Positions 24,255 to 36,710 of a stretch of DNA of 64,000 bases are shown in pieces. This stretch comes from Amaranthus tricolor (taxonomy: Eukaryota > Streptophyta > Magnoliopsida > Caryophyllales > Amaranthaceae): assembly GCF_026212465.1 (NCBI RefSeq), contig NC_080049.1, positions 16,743,932 to 16,807,931 on the forward strand, read 5' to 3'. Both the position numbers and the translations under genes were made by a program. Position 1 is the first letter of the stretch. Each line of letters begins with the position of its first letter. Under the pieces are notes generated by a model that was given only the letters and a program-made list of their open reading frames with translations, searched no databases and had not been told where the DNA came from.

Positions 24255-25740
24255 CTACAAGATTATCAATGTGATCAAGCCATGATGGCTGTTTTCATTA
24301 GTGAACCACAAACATTTCAAGAAGCAGTGCTTAAAGAAAAATGGATTGCAACCAAGAATGAAGAAATCAAGATGATTGAAAAGAATCACACATAGAAGCT
24401 TATAGATAGGCTACAAGGAAAAGAAGTCATCGACCATAAGTGGTCTACAACGCAAAGGATGCACACAAAAACCTAGCATTGACTTCAAAAAAACGTATGC
24501 TCTAGTTGTTCGCCTGAAAACAATCGGAACAATCATAGCACTTGCTGCACAACTTAAACTTCTAGACTTTTAGCTTGATGTCAAGTCAACATTTTTAGTG
24601 GCGAACTCAAAGAAGTATACGTCAAGCAACCCCAAGGCTATATCATCAAAGACAAAGAAGATAAAGTATAACGCCTTCGAAGGGCGCTTTATGAACTCAA
24701 GAAAGCATCTTGAGCAAGGAACAACAATATTAGCATATAACTTCTCTAGCATGGCTTCATCAGAAGTCCTAGTGAACCTTCATTATACATCAAGATGAAA
24801 GGTAAGGACTTTCTCATGTTTTGCCTACGTAGAAGATTTAATCTATACATGCTTCATAAAAAGGTTATGGATAAAGAATATGAAATGATTGATCTTTGTC
24901 TCATAAAATACTTCCTTGGCATACAAGTCAAACAAAGTCCAACAAAAATATTTCTATTATAAGAGAAGTACGCAGAAAATTTACTAATGTTATGTTTGGG
25001 AATAACAATTTTATTTGAAAGTTTAGAATTGAGTCAAATTTATTGTTTGGCAAATTAAAATTTTTCAAATTTGAATTTGAATCAAATTCCACCATTAATT
25101 TTAAAGTAGTTAAAATTAAGAATTTGAGAATGACTATCCAAACCTTGTCATTCTCAAATTCTTCATTTATGATTTCATAATTGAAATCTATAATTTGAAA
25201 TAAAATATTTGTTCCCAAACACTACATAAAGAAATTCTACATGAGTGAGTGCAAGCCGCTAGCTACACAAATGACACTCAATGAGAAGCTATCAAAGAAT
25301 GATGATAGCTATCAAAGAATTGATGAAGTAATATATTGAAGCCTAGTCGACTGTCTCATCTATCTCACACACACAAGATTAGACATAGTAAATGCATGCA
25401 ACATCGTGTCTAGGTTCATAACGGATCCAAGTAGGGATTTTTTAGTGGCAGCAAAAAGGATTTTCCGATATATCAAGGGTATGAAGAGCTATTGAATCAT
25501 GTACGAGGCAAAAGGAAATTTCAAGTTTACATTACACATAGGCAGTGACTAGGCCGGAAGAATAAATGACAAGAAAAGCACACGTGGTACTTGTTCAAGC
25601 TAGGATACAAGGTAATCTCATGGTCATCCAAGACGTAAACAACAATAACATTGTCATCAATAGGAGCAGAATACATTGTAGCTACAAGCGCAACACGCGA
25701 AACAATTTGGCCGAAGGATATTGATCAATCTACAAGATAA
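24255..25740 (+). pseudogene. Copia B: degenerate copia pol fragment (RT to RNase H)
   Basis: Plus-strand remnants of a second copia element: EPQTFQEAVLKEKWIATKNE (start of the RT domain) near 24303, GELKEVYVKQPQGYI near 24600, MSECKPLATQMTLNEKLS near 25240, and TRLDIVNACNIVSRF near 25376. It ends with a very worn RNase H (SWSSK, GAEYIVATSATRE) near 25620-25700. Many stops, frame changes and deletions; no LTRs were found. A MITE interrupts it at 24993-25221. It ends about 165 bp before the start codon of the oligopeptidase gene. Confidence 0.82.
24993..25221. repeat. MITE within Copia B (229 bp)
   Basis: The ends TGTTTGGGAATAA and TTTGTTCCCAAACA are inverted repeats, and the interior is AT-rich and partly palindromic. 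The flanks TTA (24990-24992) and CTA (25222-25224) may be a mutated 3-bp PIF/Harbinger-type duplication, but an hAT origin is also possible. The copia frame reads EKYAENLL before it and KFYMSE after it. Confidence 0.65.
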
Positions 25741-25745
25741 GCCAT

Positions 25746-25754
25746 AAACCCTAA
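25746..25754 (+). promoter_or_regulatory. Telo-box-like motif upstream of oligopeptidase gene
   Basis: AAACCCTAA lies about 150 bp before the start codon, with AAACCCTCCCTAAACCC at 25836-25852. Such motifs are common in promoters of plant housekeeping genes. A TATA-like ATATATTTTC is near 25796. Function is inferred only. Confidence 0.35.
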
Positions 25755-25901
25755 TATTCATCCACTAATATTCCTAAAGTTATTACTAGGCTTAATATAT
25801 TTTCGTGTGTTCATCCAATCGTGCTCCAGCCATAAACCCTCCCTAAACCCATCCCAAATAGACGTTCCCAACAAAACGAGAACCCCAAATTTCCCCCAAA
25901 A

Positions 25902-28900
25902 ATGAATTATTTCATCCGAAGGTGTATCTTTAATCACCATTTCAACTCCTCAAATTCCACTTCTTTACACCAATTTCGCCGCCATCTTCACCGGAAAACT
26001 CAAAAACAGCCTAAACCACCGCCACCTCCAACGCCACCAAAACCACCAAAAAGAGTGGAAAAGATGACTTCACCACATGGAGAAACATGGGAAGATTCCT
26101 ATAGTTGGATGTCTAAGCTCAATGACAATGTTTCTATGAGACACATGGATGTTTATATGGAACAAGAAGAGAAGTACACTGAAGCTGTTTTGTCTGATAC
26201 GTTGAATCTTCAAAGCAAACTTCAATCTGAGATTGCTTCTCGTTTGCCATATGATCTCTCTTCTCCCCCCTTTCTTTGGGGTCCTTGGTCTCTTTCTCTT
26301 TTCTTTATCTTTTTTTTCGTTGCTTTGTTTATGTTTTGTGGTGTTGTGATTGATTTTCTTCATTTTGGTGTTGTTGATTAAATGGGTTGGTTTTTTATGG
26401 ATTGAAAAATGATGAGGTTTGATTGAACTGGGGATTTTGTTGTTCTGCTTCATTTGGGTGTTTTTGATTAGGCCGACTGGTTTTTTATTGTTTGAATAAT
26501 GATGGGTTTTAATTGAATTTGGATTTTTTTTTTCTCTGTTATGATTGTTCTATTTGAGCTTATCTGGGTTTTAGATTAATTAGCTTTGCTTACAAAGTTG
26601 TTTGCCAAAGTGGGTCTTATGAAAACAATTGTTGCCTTTGAATACTGATTAATGATGATTAATGGGTTGTGATTCAGTTTGCATTATATTGTTATGATTG
26701 TCTTATTTAAGCTTCTTGAAGTTTCAAATGTGTCTTTTTTATTTCTTGATTAGGAGAAGCAGTTGTTGCTATTAGTGATCATGGGCTTTGATTGAATTCG
26801 GGTTTATGTTGTTTTACTTGTCGCATTTGAGCTTCTTATGGTTTCAAAGGCGTCATCGTAATTGTTTTCTCAGTTGTGGCCTTGTGTGTCTTACCGAAAC
26901 TCTTGTTGCTACTAAGACAGTGATTTTTATTGAGGTGTGATTTTGAGAATATTCAGTTGTTAGTTGGGTGTTGTTCTTAGCTATACCATGATAATTGAGA
27001 TGGTTTATTCATCAATCAGAAGGAGTCATATTCTGAATGATATGAATGGTGCAGTACCAATCGGAAGCGCAGAGCACCAATTAGAAAGTTGAGGTAAGGA
27101 GCTGTTTGTAGGTGCAATCAATGAACTATGACAAATTGCAAGTAAATTGTGATATATTAGCTACAAGGGTATTATGGGTATTTTAATAAGAGTAGTTGAT
27201 AAGAAAAATTAGTATAAATACTCGAGATGTATTCGAGGATGTTATGTTGATGAAATAAAATACCCATTGGGAGTTTAGCGGCACTCAAAGTTTACCCACC
27301 CGTTAGTTTTCTTTTTAGTTGCATTTAACCTTTTGTTGTTAGTTTACTTGTTTGAGACGGGATCAAAACCAATCTATTACATAAATTAACAAACTTAAGC
27401 AATAAACAAAGAGATGTAAAGCCGCACACAAATTTATGAGGTTTACTAAATGGCTACGTCCTCGCTTAGGCTAGTACTTTTATTATATGTTTAAGGATAA
27501 AGTGAAAAGTTCACTCACTTGAAGGAATTACAATGGATATAATATAACTAGTGTGTTTGGAAGAGAGGATGACAAGAGAACAAAGGCAAAATACAAACTT
27601 AGCAAGTAGGGAAGCTCAAGTGGGTGACTAAAGCAAACTAAGGCTTACAAAGGGGTTTATATAGGCAAGGAAACAACGTGACAAATTACAAAAACAACAA
27701 CATTGCTAAAGCCTTAATCCCAAAAGATTGGGTCGGGTACACGATCAAATATATCAGTTCCAATGGTCGTCCCCATGGATTCTTCTTCTGCATTCATTCT
27801 GATTTTCTACCATCTCAATTTGTACGTCTAGGTCTTCATATCATTTTTCACTCATATCCTTCATGTCAACTTTCGTTCTTCTAAGAAATGGGACAGCTAA
27901 GCTACAAAATTACGCAAGAAACAAAACTCTTGTTGAGTGGAAGCATGCCACTCGAATGAACGATCTTCATGCTTGAACGACCACCAACCTTTCAGGTTGC
28001 TTTTGTTCAATTCTTCACATAATGATTTTTGACCTTTTTACTTGCTTCTTCCCATAGTGCTTCATAAACTCCTAAGTTGCATTGAAGTCATATTGCTTTA
28101 CGTACTAATTTTTTCTAGTCTTGTCCAATTAACCAAATAGCATGATTGCAATCATATGCATATATTCAAAATTGGAGAATTATCTTTTATCTTAAACATT
28201 TCCAAGGTTTAGCTCATTTGGATAAAACCAATACTTTGGACAAGCTTTTCCATCCTATAATGTATACTCTAATTGAAAGAGTTCAAAATGCTTAGCAAGG
28301 CTACACATGACATGGGGGAACAAATTCAATAATCACTACACTGAAAGCTTTTAGCTTTGATTTGTAATGGACTTCTAATTATAATACTCCCTCCGAACCA
28401 ATTTAGTTGTCCCATTTCCTTATTTGGCAAAGTCTTTTTAGTTGTCCCATTTTTATTTTTATCAATCTTTTTTTACCTAAATATCCTTAGTTCACACAAT
28501 TAATTACAAATATACCCCTATATATGTTACTTACCCAACTACCCTTCACTACTTGCCCTTTTTAATGGACCCCACACCATCCTTAATAACCGTGTCCAAG
28601 CAAATGGGACATCTAAATTGGTTCGGAGGGAGTATAATTTAAGAAATGATATTCAAATAATTTGTACGTCAACTTTTTTTATTTATTGAAAATCCTGAAT
28701 CTACTTTTCTTTGTTATTATATGGTGTTCTCTGCATAGAGATCATGAGATATTTCTCTAAGGAATTAGTAAATTTTGTGCCTTCTTTCTGCCCGTAATCA
28801 ATTGAAATGGGTTATTGTTTTGAATCTGATTTATTATTTGTTTCTGCTTTATTAAGGACATGCACAGGCTGTATTATAGACGGGTTGAAGAAGGGAAACA

Positions 28901-31900
28901 ATTTCCAGTTTTGTGTCGTCGACTGGCAAGTTTAAATGAAGAGTTTATTTCAAATAAATCTCCTTTTTCTGGGTTTGATTTCACTTCAGGGAAGAAAATT
29001 GAACAAAAGTTGATTGATTATAATCAGGAAGCTGATAGATTTGGAGGTTCGTTATTTACCTGTTTCTTAGTGTTGATTTGTTGAAAAGCTATTAATGATG
29101 GCTTACAAAAGTTTTAATTATTTGGCATATTGTTTTTGACAATCAATTTTCTTATTGTAGGTTTTGCTTTTGAGGAATTGTGTGAGGTGTCACCTGACCA
29201 CCGTTATATTGCCTATACTATGTATGACAAAGACAATGATTTTTTTAAGTTGTCTGTGAGGGACCTTGTTACTGGTTCTTTGCGTGATAAGCCACAAGCT
29301 GATTGGGTTTCAAATGTGTCATGGGCCAAAAATGGGCAGTCATTGTTCTATGTTGCCACTGATCACTACAAGCGGCCTTGCAAGTTAATACCTATACATT
29401 ACATTCGAAGCATTGTTTTGCATGCTCTTATGGTTGAATGTTGTTTAAGATATTTCCTTTTTAATGCTAGGTTGTACTGTAGCATGCTAGGTACAAATGA
29501 TGATGATGTCTTGCTTCTTCATGAGCCAAAGGAGAATGTCTACATTAGCATGCGGCACACTAAAGACTTCAGTTTTGTGACTATCTATGTATTCTCAACA
29601 ACAACTTCAAAGGTAAAAATCTTGGATTAGCTATATTCCAAGATTGCCTATAACTTTTATGTGCAGTGAATTAATATTTCTTTTTGGCCTCAGGTGTATC
29701 TGATAGACTCTACCAATCCTTTATCAGGAATGACATTAGTTTGGGAAGGTGAGCCATTTGTTCATTGTGTTGTTGAGCATCATCGAGGGTACCTCTATTT
29801 ATTTACCGATGCTACAAGAAAAGGACAACCAGTTGATGATCATTACCTTCTTCGATCTCCTGTTGATGTTGATGTTTCTACTGATCATAGAGTGTGGGAG
29901 GTATGTGAGATTTCCGATGATGTGAACTTCTATCTCATTGATATTGCATGTGTCATGCTTATTTTCGATAATTCACCGTGACCTCTTGTTCTATTTTACA
30001 TTTTTGAGTTGGGTTCCCTCAGAGGGGTGATAACTGATTCTTACATTCTATCTTTCATCAATCCCCCATAATGGCCTCTTTTGCTTCAGTCATTTGGCTG
30101 AAGCTATTCAAACTGTTATTGGTCAAGTAAAATAGTGGTTGCTTCTTTTTCTATCCAAACACATAGGCAAAATTAAAATTACTAAAAAGTATGTTTCTCA
30201 TTGGCAGGGATATCTTATAGTTGATTATACTAAAGAAATAGTATGCTGTACAGTTAGACATGGAAGCAGCGAAATGCACCTTATTTAAATTTTTCATTAA
30301 AAGGAGAGTGGTGTATTGCTGTAATATGAGGACCTTTTTTTTAATTTATATATTTCCATAATAGTCTGTGTTATTATGATGATTTCAGATTGTATTTGTT
30401 GACAACATCGTTACTATTCCATTTTATTAAATATTGATGAATTTATGCAGGCCGTGTTTTTGGATGACCCAAATGTGGCCATTCTGGATGTTGATTTCAA
30501 CGATACACACATGGTGTTTATTTTGAGAGAAAGTCAAACATTTAAACTATGTACAGTTCCTTTGCCTTTGCCTAATCATGAGGTAAACCTAAATTCAAAA
30601 TGATACATATTTAGTGTTTGATTAACTTCTTCAAAGTTCACCGTTGAGGGAGTGAACAACCTATAAGGCAAGCTTTGATGGGAATCGAAGATTAAGTATT
30701 ATGCTCAGGTTTCTACAAAGGCTATGTTTTGGATGTATATCTTACATTTGGAGGCTCTATTGTTTAATTGTTTTCTGGCATGTGATGTATATATAGCTTT
30801 GTCAACCAAGTACCAGGGTCCAAGGTCCTAGTTTAACTAATAGATTGTCACTTGTTAGAAACTCTAAGACAATGTTACCCGAAAGTTGATTTTAAGAAAC
30901 ATTGATCTAGTGTTTCTAGACTTAGAAAACGGAGTAAGATCCAATAGAAGCTAAGATAGGGCCATGATGTTGTCCAAATACATTGATTATAAGTGAGGAA
31001 TATAACCATTACACTAATCATAAATCAAAAGTCCTATACAACAATAAAAAACTTAATTTATCTATAACAAGAAAAGGAAAAAAAAAAAGACAACTTTTTC
31101 AATCTTGATGGAAACAAGAAACAAGAAACGTTGTTTAGTGTTTCCAACCACCGCTTTGGTACGACGGTTCGAATTGCGTGTGAGGCAAAGTTAGCGTTTC
31201 ACGCTTTAATGCTCTGAGGTAACTTGTTGGATATGCTTTCATAGTTTCATTCGCTAACATTGTTACCTTTGTAAATTAGTTAATGTAGCTTGGTCGTGAA
31301 AGTCTTATATCTCAAAAGTAAAGTCTTATATCAAAAAAGTAAAACAGAATATATCCATGAAAGTACAAGAAAAAAAAAAAAGAAAACACAACTTTTTAAA
31401 TCTTGATGCAAATGAGAAACAAGAAATGTTAGTTTAGTGTTTCAAACCATGTTTTTGTAAAACTTTAGTATAATGGTTCGAATTGCATTCGGGGCAAAGT
31501 TTTCATTTCATACTTCAATGCTTTGTGGTAACTTGTTGGATATGTTTTCATTTGCAAAAAAATTGTTACCTTTGTAAATTAGTTGATGTTCCTTGGTCAT
31601 GTGGTTGCAAAAGGTACTTGGTTTTTTTTTTTTTCCAAAAATCTTGGAGAACTTCTACAATTAGATTATAGGATGAACAAGGAATTTTATGGGTAAATCG
31701 TAAAAGCATACAACTATGAATGTAGTGACTTTTGCTGGTAACAACCCTAAATTTTTTTCAATATTCAATAGTGGTTAAATAAGCAGCATAATCACAAAAG
31801 GGCAGCCGGAACATCATATGGTGTCATGCTATGCTTGAAGAGTGTAATAACGCACTCCCTTGACCTTAAATGGAATGGTTATCAATAATATTACCAAAAT

Positions 31901-34900
31901 ATAAATTTTTTATCTAATAGTAGTATTTTATGATTCAGTAAAAACAGTCTCTAACTGAAATAATAGGCTTATAATCTAGTTAGTTCCAACTTCCAAGTGA
32001 TTATTTCCCTGTATTTTAGATCGTCTATATTTATTTAAAGCTTTTTTTTTTCTCCTATTTTTTCGCAATACATTAATCTGGTGTTGGCATTTTGGAAATT
32101 TTGTATAGTCACATTCTCTCTTACGCGTTTGTGCTGAATTTGCTTTTTTTTTTTTTGGCTGTTGCCTTGATATGGGTTTTTGTTATCAAAATATATACCT
32201 CACTTTTGTTTCCTTTACATCTTCTAGAAAGTAGTTCGTTTGGTGGAGCATAAACCAAGTTACCTTCCTTTGCCGAAGCATGTGTGTGAAATTTTGCCCG
32301 GGCCAAATTATGACTTCTACTCCTGCAGAGTGCGCTGTACAGTTTCTTCTCCATTGGTATGAATAGCCAAATTCATGCTTTCATTCCTGTCTTCTATGCT
32401 ATGAGATTACTTTCCATCATCCTTTCACAGTCATAGTGCCACTAAATGTTCACACTCGTTTAAAATGGACTACATTAGAATGGCTTAATGAATATTATTC
32501 TATTATAAAAGAAGGGAATGCATTAGATTAAAGATCACTCAGAACTAGCATCTCTGTATTGCGGGCCTGCTGGGTAAGACTGCATATTGACCTACTGTAC
32601 TTTGTCTATGTTGGAGCTTGTCTATAAACATTGTGATTTGTGCAATATTGAGTGTATCGAGATGTTGCACAGACATACACATCTCTTCATAACAAAATTT
32701 TCTACTTTGACCCTTTATCCTGGGAACCTTGTATCTTTGTGGTTGCCTTTACATCTTTGGATAGCATCTTTGGAGAGAAAAGAAAGGAAAGTAAGGGGAA
32801 GGGCGGGAAGGGAAAGGAATGGAAGAAACTCTTGTTTGTTTAGGAGGGATGGGAAGGGAAATGAAGGGAGATAAGAGTTTTCCCTTTAAATCTTTCCAAC
32901 TTTGGAAAGATCGTTACCTTAACAAAAAAACTTTCATCCAATAAATCATTTCTCTCCAAATCCTTTCCCTGCCATTGTTATCTAAACAAGGGATCCCTCA
33001 TCCCTCCAAATTCCTCCCTTCCTTTCCCTCCATTTCCTTTGATCCAAACACTCTGAGTTATTCCTTTTGTACGAAGATGTTCCTTGAAAATCAACGAGTT
33101 CTAATAATATTTGTCAACCTCTATTACCTGACAGATGCCCGATGCAGTTGTTGATTATGATCTTTTGAGTGGCAAGTGGAACATTATTCAGCAACAAAAT
33201 TTGCTCCATGAAAGGACAAAAATTCTCTATGGAAAAGCCTCTACTCCACTTTCTGACAGATTACCAAGTTCTATTTGTTTTGATTCTGAGAACAACAAAA
33301 GTAGTACTAATGAGAACCCGTGGAACGACCTGTCTGAGTTTTATGCTTGTGAGCACCATAATGTCCCTTCACACGACGGGGTCATGATACCATTAACCAT
33401 TGTTTATGCTAAGAGAAACAAAAAAGAAATAGAGAGCCCCGTATTACTTCATGGACATGGAGCTTATGGTGAATTGTTAGATAAACGCTGGCGTAGTGAA
33501 TTAAAGAGCCTTCTTGATCGTGGCTGGCTTATCGCATATGCTGATGTTAGGTACCTTGATACATTGGTTAAACTGCCTAGATTCTTCATATTATTGACTC
33601 AATGCGTACGACAAGTTAATACTTCTATCTTCTTCGTTTCTTTTCAGAGGTGGAGGTGGTCGAGGTAAGAAGTGGCACGACGATGGGAGACGCACGCTGA
33701 AATTTAACTCTATTCAAGACTTTCTGTGCTGTGGGAGATTTTTGGTTGATAAAAGAATTGCGCATGAGAACAAGCTTGCGGCTTGGGGATATAGTGCCGG
33801 AGGACTTTTAGTAGCAGCAGTTATTAATGCTTGCCCAGAGTTGTTCCGTGCTGCTGTGTTGAAGGTCATACATTTATTTTTTTCTATTTGCATTGTCTTC
33901 TCCTTTGTCTTTATCCCTTGTGCTGGTAGGGAAGGTAAGGTGAATTTGGTTGACTCAAAAAAGTTTCTCAGGTTCTCTGCCATTTGGATCTAAATTTTTG
34001 GAAAATATTGATGTTAAAACAAGAGCAATTTTTTTTAATTCAACATGCCTAAAAAAATAACATTAATTAACATTATGTGGTTGTTGGCTAGAGTAGGCTG
34101 GTTTGACTAGCTGAAAATATTGGTTGATTGATTTAGCCAGTTATGGAGATATTTAGTAAAAAATAATTGTTGGTTGTTTATAAGAAAAAAGGAGGCGAAA
34201 CTCCTAAAGCCTATGAAATTAGCTACTTTAAGTAGTAATTTGCTTTGGCTTTAGAAGTCAACTTTTTAACCGACTTAAAATCCATTTACCAAAGACTTTT
34301 TTGGCAATTTGACAAGCCAAAAGCCAAAAGGCCAACAAAAAATCTAACTAAAGCTCCATTTTCCAATAGATACATAGGACTCCATTTTCCAATTAATTGT
34401 AATTGGAACCCTCAAATTAACATTAGTGAAAAATGCATCTTGCTATCCTCTTGTTATTATCTGGTTAAGAGTTTAGATGTATAAAGCTCAAATTTTGGTT
34501 GGATTCCCCTGATTCATTGACATTAGAAACTTTTGATGTTGTGGGATTACAATATTATTAGCATTATGAAAGAAAATCTGAAAAGATCCTTGAGGTAAGT
34601 CCATCTCTCCCAATTAAATTGCCTGTGATTTAAGTCATTTCATTCCTCCTTTATTTCATTGATTGATGATTTGTGAAGCACGTTTGCACAAGAAAAGCTA
34701 TGAGTATGACTTTCTCAACAACAATGAGTGCTTACAACTTGGTTTCAATTCTGTTCAGGTTCCATTTTTGGATCCGACAACTACCCTTTTGCATCCTATA
34801 TTACCCCTCACACCAGTTGATTATGAAGAATTCGGGTATCCGTTTGATGTCGAAGATTTTCAAGCAGTTCAGAAGTACTCTCCTTACAATAGTATCAGAA

Positions 34901-35453
34901 ATGATGCTGTTTATCCTGCTGTCTTGATTACATCATCTTTCAGCACAAGGTGGTTTATTTAACTTGATAACTCCCCCTCCCTAGAAAATCCCCATTTTGC
35001 TTTCCTTTCTGTTTATACAGTTTGTCAATCATCGGGTACCTACAGCAGCAATCTCTAACGAGTATGCTGCATGGCACAGTTTCCTTTCAGCAGCAGGAAG
35101 TTAAACCCCAATGCATTTGCTAATTGCTAGTTTTATGATGTTTGCCTTTAACGGAATGAATTCAAAATCTTTTTCAATTTGAATAAAATATCTCAAGATC
35201 TAGTACTATTTATAATTTATACTATGTTACAAATTTCCTTAACTTGGATACTTCCTTCCTTGCCTTGAAAATCAGATTTGGAGTATGGGAAGCTGCAAAA
35301 TGGGCTGCGCGTGTTCGAGAACGTACCATTTACGACCCAACTCGTCCCATTTTGCTCAACTTAACTACCGATGTAGTCGAAGAAAATAGGTACATGAGAA
35401 GCAAGGAGTTAGCCTTGGAGACAGCATTCCTTTTAAAAATGATGCAGTCCTAG
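25902..35453 (+). CDS. Prolyl oligopeptidase / oligopeptidase B family protein (S9A), 11 exons, 799 aa
   Basis: Exons: 25902-26287, 28868-29046, 29161-29383, 29471-29612, 29694-29900, 30451-30582, 32228-32356, 33135-33550, 33648-33864, 34759-34949, 35276-35453. All introns are GT-AG and the sum is 2400 nt, giving 799 residues. Residues 1-55 are basic, Ser/Pro-rich and free of acidic residues until about position 53, so an organelle transit peptide is plausible. The N-terminal propeller domain (about 60-500) has family words such as EDSYSWM, YNQEADRFGG and SVRDLVTG. The alpha/beta-hydrolase domain has LLHGHGAYG, ADVRGGGGRGKKWH and the nucleophile motif GYSAGG (Ser654). Family members cleave short peptides. 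The usual Asp before the conserved WE-AKW segment reads SFSTRFGVWEAAKW here, and no GHGG-type His follows, so activity is uncertain. Exon 2 was taken to start at 28868 because it alone preserves frame (W-LYYRRVEEGK). Confidence 0.93.
27040..27345 (+). mobile_element. Possible copia LTR remnant
   Basis: The order TATAAATACTCGAG, then GTTGATGAAATAAAATACC, then a GT-rich tail resembles the promoter and polyadenylation part of short plant copia LTRs. No paired LTR or TSD was found, so this is tentative. Confidence 0.35.
27680..27850 (-). mobile_element. Probable Au-type SINE (reverse orientation)
   Basis: ACAACAACATTGCTAAAGCC followed by TTAATCCCAAAAGATTGGGTCGG matches the reverse complement of the characteristic 3' end of plant Au SINEs (a TTGTTGTTGTTG-type tail after GGGACTAAGGC). 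The tRNA-related head would lie near 27850 and is poorly preserved. Confidence 0.5.
28387..28632. repeat. Stowaway MITE in intron 1 (246 bp)
   Basis: Near-perfect terminal inverted repeats CTCCCTCCGAACCAATTTAG and the complement ending GGTTCGGAGGGAG, flanked by TA (28385-28386, 28633-28634). Confidence 0.9.
31070..31610 (+). repeat. Diverged direct duplication in intron 6
   Basis: Two copies of about 240 bp (about 31070-31305 and 31365-31605) share an A-tract, ACAACTTTTTNAATCTTGATG, GGTTCGAATTGC and TGGTAACTTGTTGGATATG in the same order. The copies differ by many substitutions. I recognise no known element. Confidence 0.7.
32750..33056. repeat. Foldback MITE in intron 7 with purine-rich arms
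   Basis: The left arm (CTTTGGATAG, then GGAAAG/GGGAAGG runs, GTTTGTTTAGGAGGGATGGG) pairs with the right arm (CCCTCATCCCTCC, CCTTCCTTTCCCTCC, TTTGATCCAAACACTC). The ends resemble the GAGTGTTTGGAT terminus seen in plant hAT-like MITEs. No clear TSD was found. Confidence 0.55.
34060..34360. repeat. hAT-like MITE remnant in intron 9
   Basis: The right part has GACAAGCCAAAAGCCAAAAG followed by GCCAACAAAAAATC, and the left part has GTGGTTGTTGGCTAG and ATTGTTGGTTGTTTATAAG. This fits the GTTGGCTTTTGGCTT-ended hAT MITEs of plants. Exact ends and TSD are not determined. Confidence 0.42.
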
Positions 35454-36710
35454 CTGTTTGTTCGTGCTGAAGCAAATTTTGTCAAAAAAATACACTTTCT
35501 GATTGCTCTTTTGGATGAGAAGCTCAGCTTTTACTTGGATTTAGACGCAGATCTGCCAACCTTTTTCCAGTTAGCTTTTTTACTTGAAATTATTTTCTTT
35601 TCACCTACCTCTTTCGGTCCTCATTAGCGTTTATTCTGTTTCCTTTATCTGCAACCTTTTTTTAATTCTAATGATTCGGCCCTAATCCAACTTGTGTTAT
35701 GATTTTCAGGTACTTTCTCTCATGTGGTCTTGCTGTCACTAATCTCTCTTTTTGCAGAGCTCGCTTTAATTGGGGTATAATTGTCTGTTCATTCCTCTTT
35801 CCATGGCTCTTTCTTTGGTATTCGTGCATAGTAAAGATTACCAAATTAGCTATAGCAAAGATGTTGTAACTTATACCGAATTTCTTGGTATGACTGAGTT
35901 GATGATTATCTCTCTTATTTTTAAATATCCCAGTGTTTCGTTAATTTAACATACTATATCGAATTTTTTGGTATTTGTGCCGAAAGCAAACGAGGCTAAA
36001 TGATTGGAATGAGAAATATGTTGTATGTGATGAATCTAACCTAGGCTGGTTTAACATGGTTGTTGGTTGATCACCTACTCTATATGATTGACAATTTAAC
36101 ATAATAGTAGGTAGTGGTGGTGGTAGTACTTTTAAAAGAGGCTGTTGAAGTACATTATAGCAGTCTTTTTGATAGATATTGTTTCAATCATTACAATTCT
36201 CCAATATGATCAATTCAAATAATCATGCTTGGTGTGTTCACTTTATTTTGAATTGAAAAGAAAAGATGTGGATCTTGTTCAATGCTCATCAATCATAGTG
36301 GAATCCTTATCATGTTGCCTATTTCTAACTATAGTAATGATGCTCTTTAAACCTCTTCATATTCGGCAATTTTGACTTAATACTTAAATCTTGATTTATT
36401 ATGAATCATAATAAAAAATTAGCGTGATTTTGATAGAATATCTGTTCACAATTTGAATGGTTAGCCTTGTTTTTTAATTATCTTATTTTCTTCATGAAAT
36501 TCATTTCAATGCACTACAAATGGGTTATTAGGTTGTTATTTGTTTTAGCATATCATAAATGTTTTGATGATTTATATCTTCAAACGATACTTTTAGAAAA
36601 TTAGAGAAACAAGAATATTATATAATGCATGAAATGTTTTGTAATTCTGCATACAAAAATATAAAAATGATGGAAGTTTTTTCTTCACGTGCACTACAAG
36701 TATGATTTTC
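35454..36710. other. 3' flank of oligopeptidase gene, no further gene seen
   Basis: AT-rich DNA that begins with the probable 3' UTR. I find no conserved coding segment, structured RNA or clear repeat here. Confidence 0.6.

Larger units (their letters stand above)
26288..28867 (+). other. Intron 1 of oligopeptidase gene (2580 bp) with TE remnants
   Basis: Largest intron of the gene. It contains a promoter-like, LTR-like remnant near 27040-27345, a probable SINE near 27680-27850 and a Stowaway MITE at 28387-28632. The part 26300-27000 is T-rich with repeated 'ATGATGGGTTTTGATTGAATT' style segments and no recognised element. Confidence 0.8.

Noticed and set aside
28857..28867. Starting exon 2 of the oligopeptidase at 28857 (GACATGCAC)
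   Set aside because: The frame from exon 1 is not kept; the acceptor ending at 28867 gives the family sequence GPW-LYYRRVEEGK.
32121..32354. Minus-strand ORF overlapping exon 7 of the oligopeptidase
   Set aside because: Shadow of the plus-strand exon, which fits the family and the splice frame.
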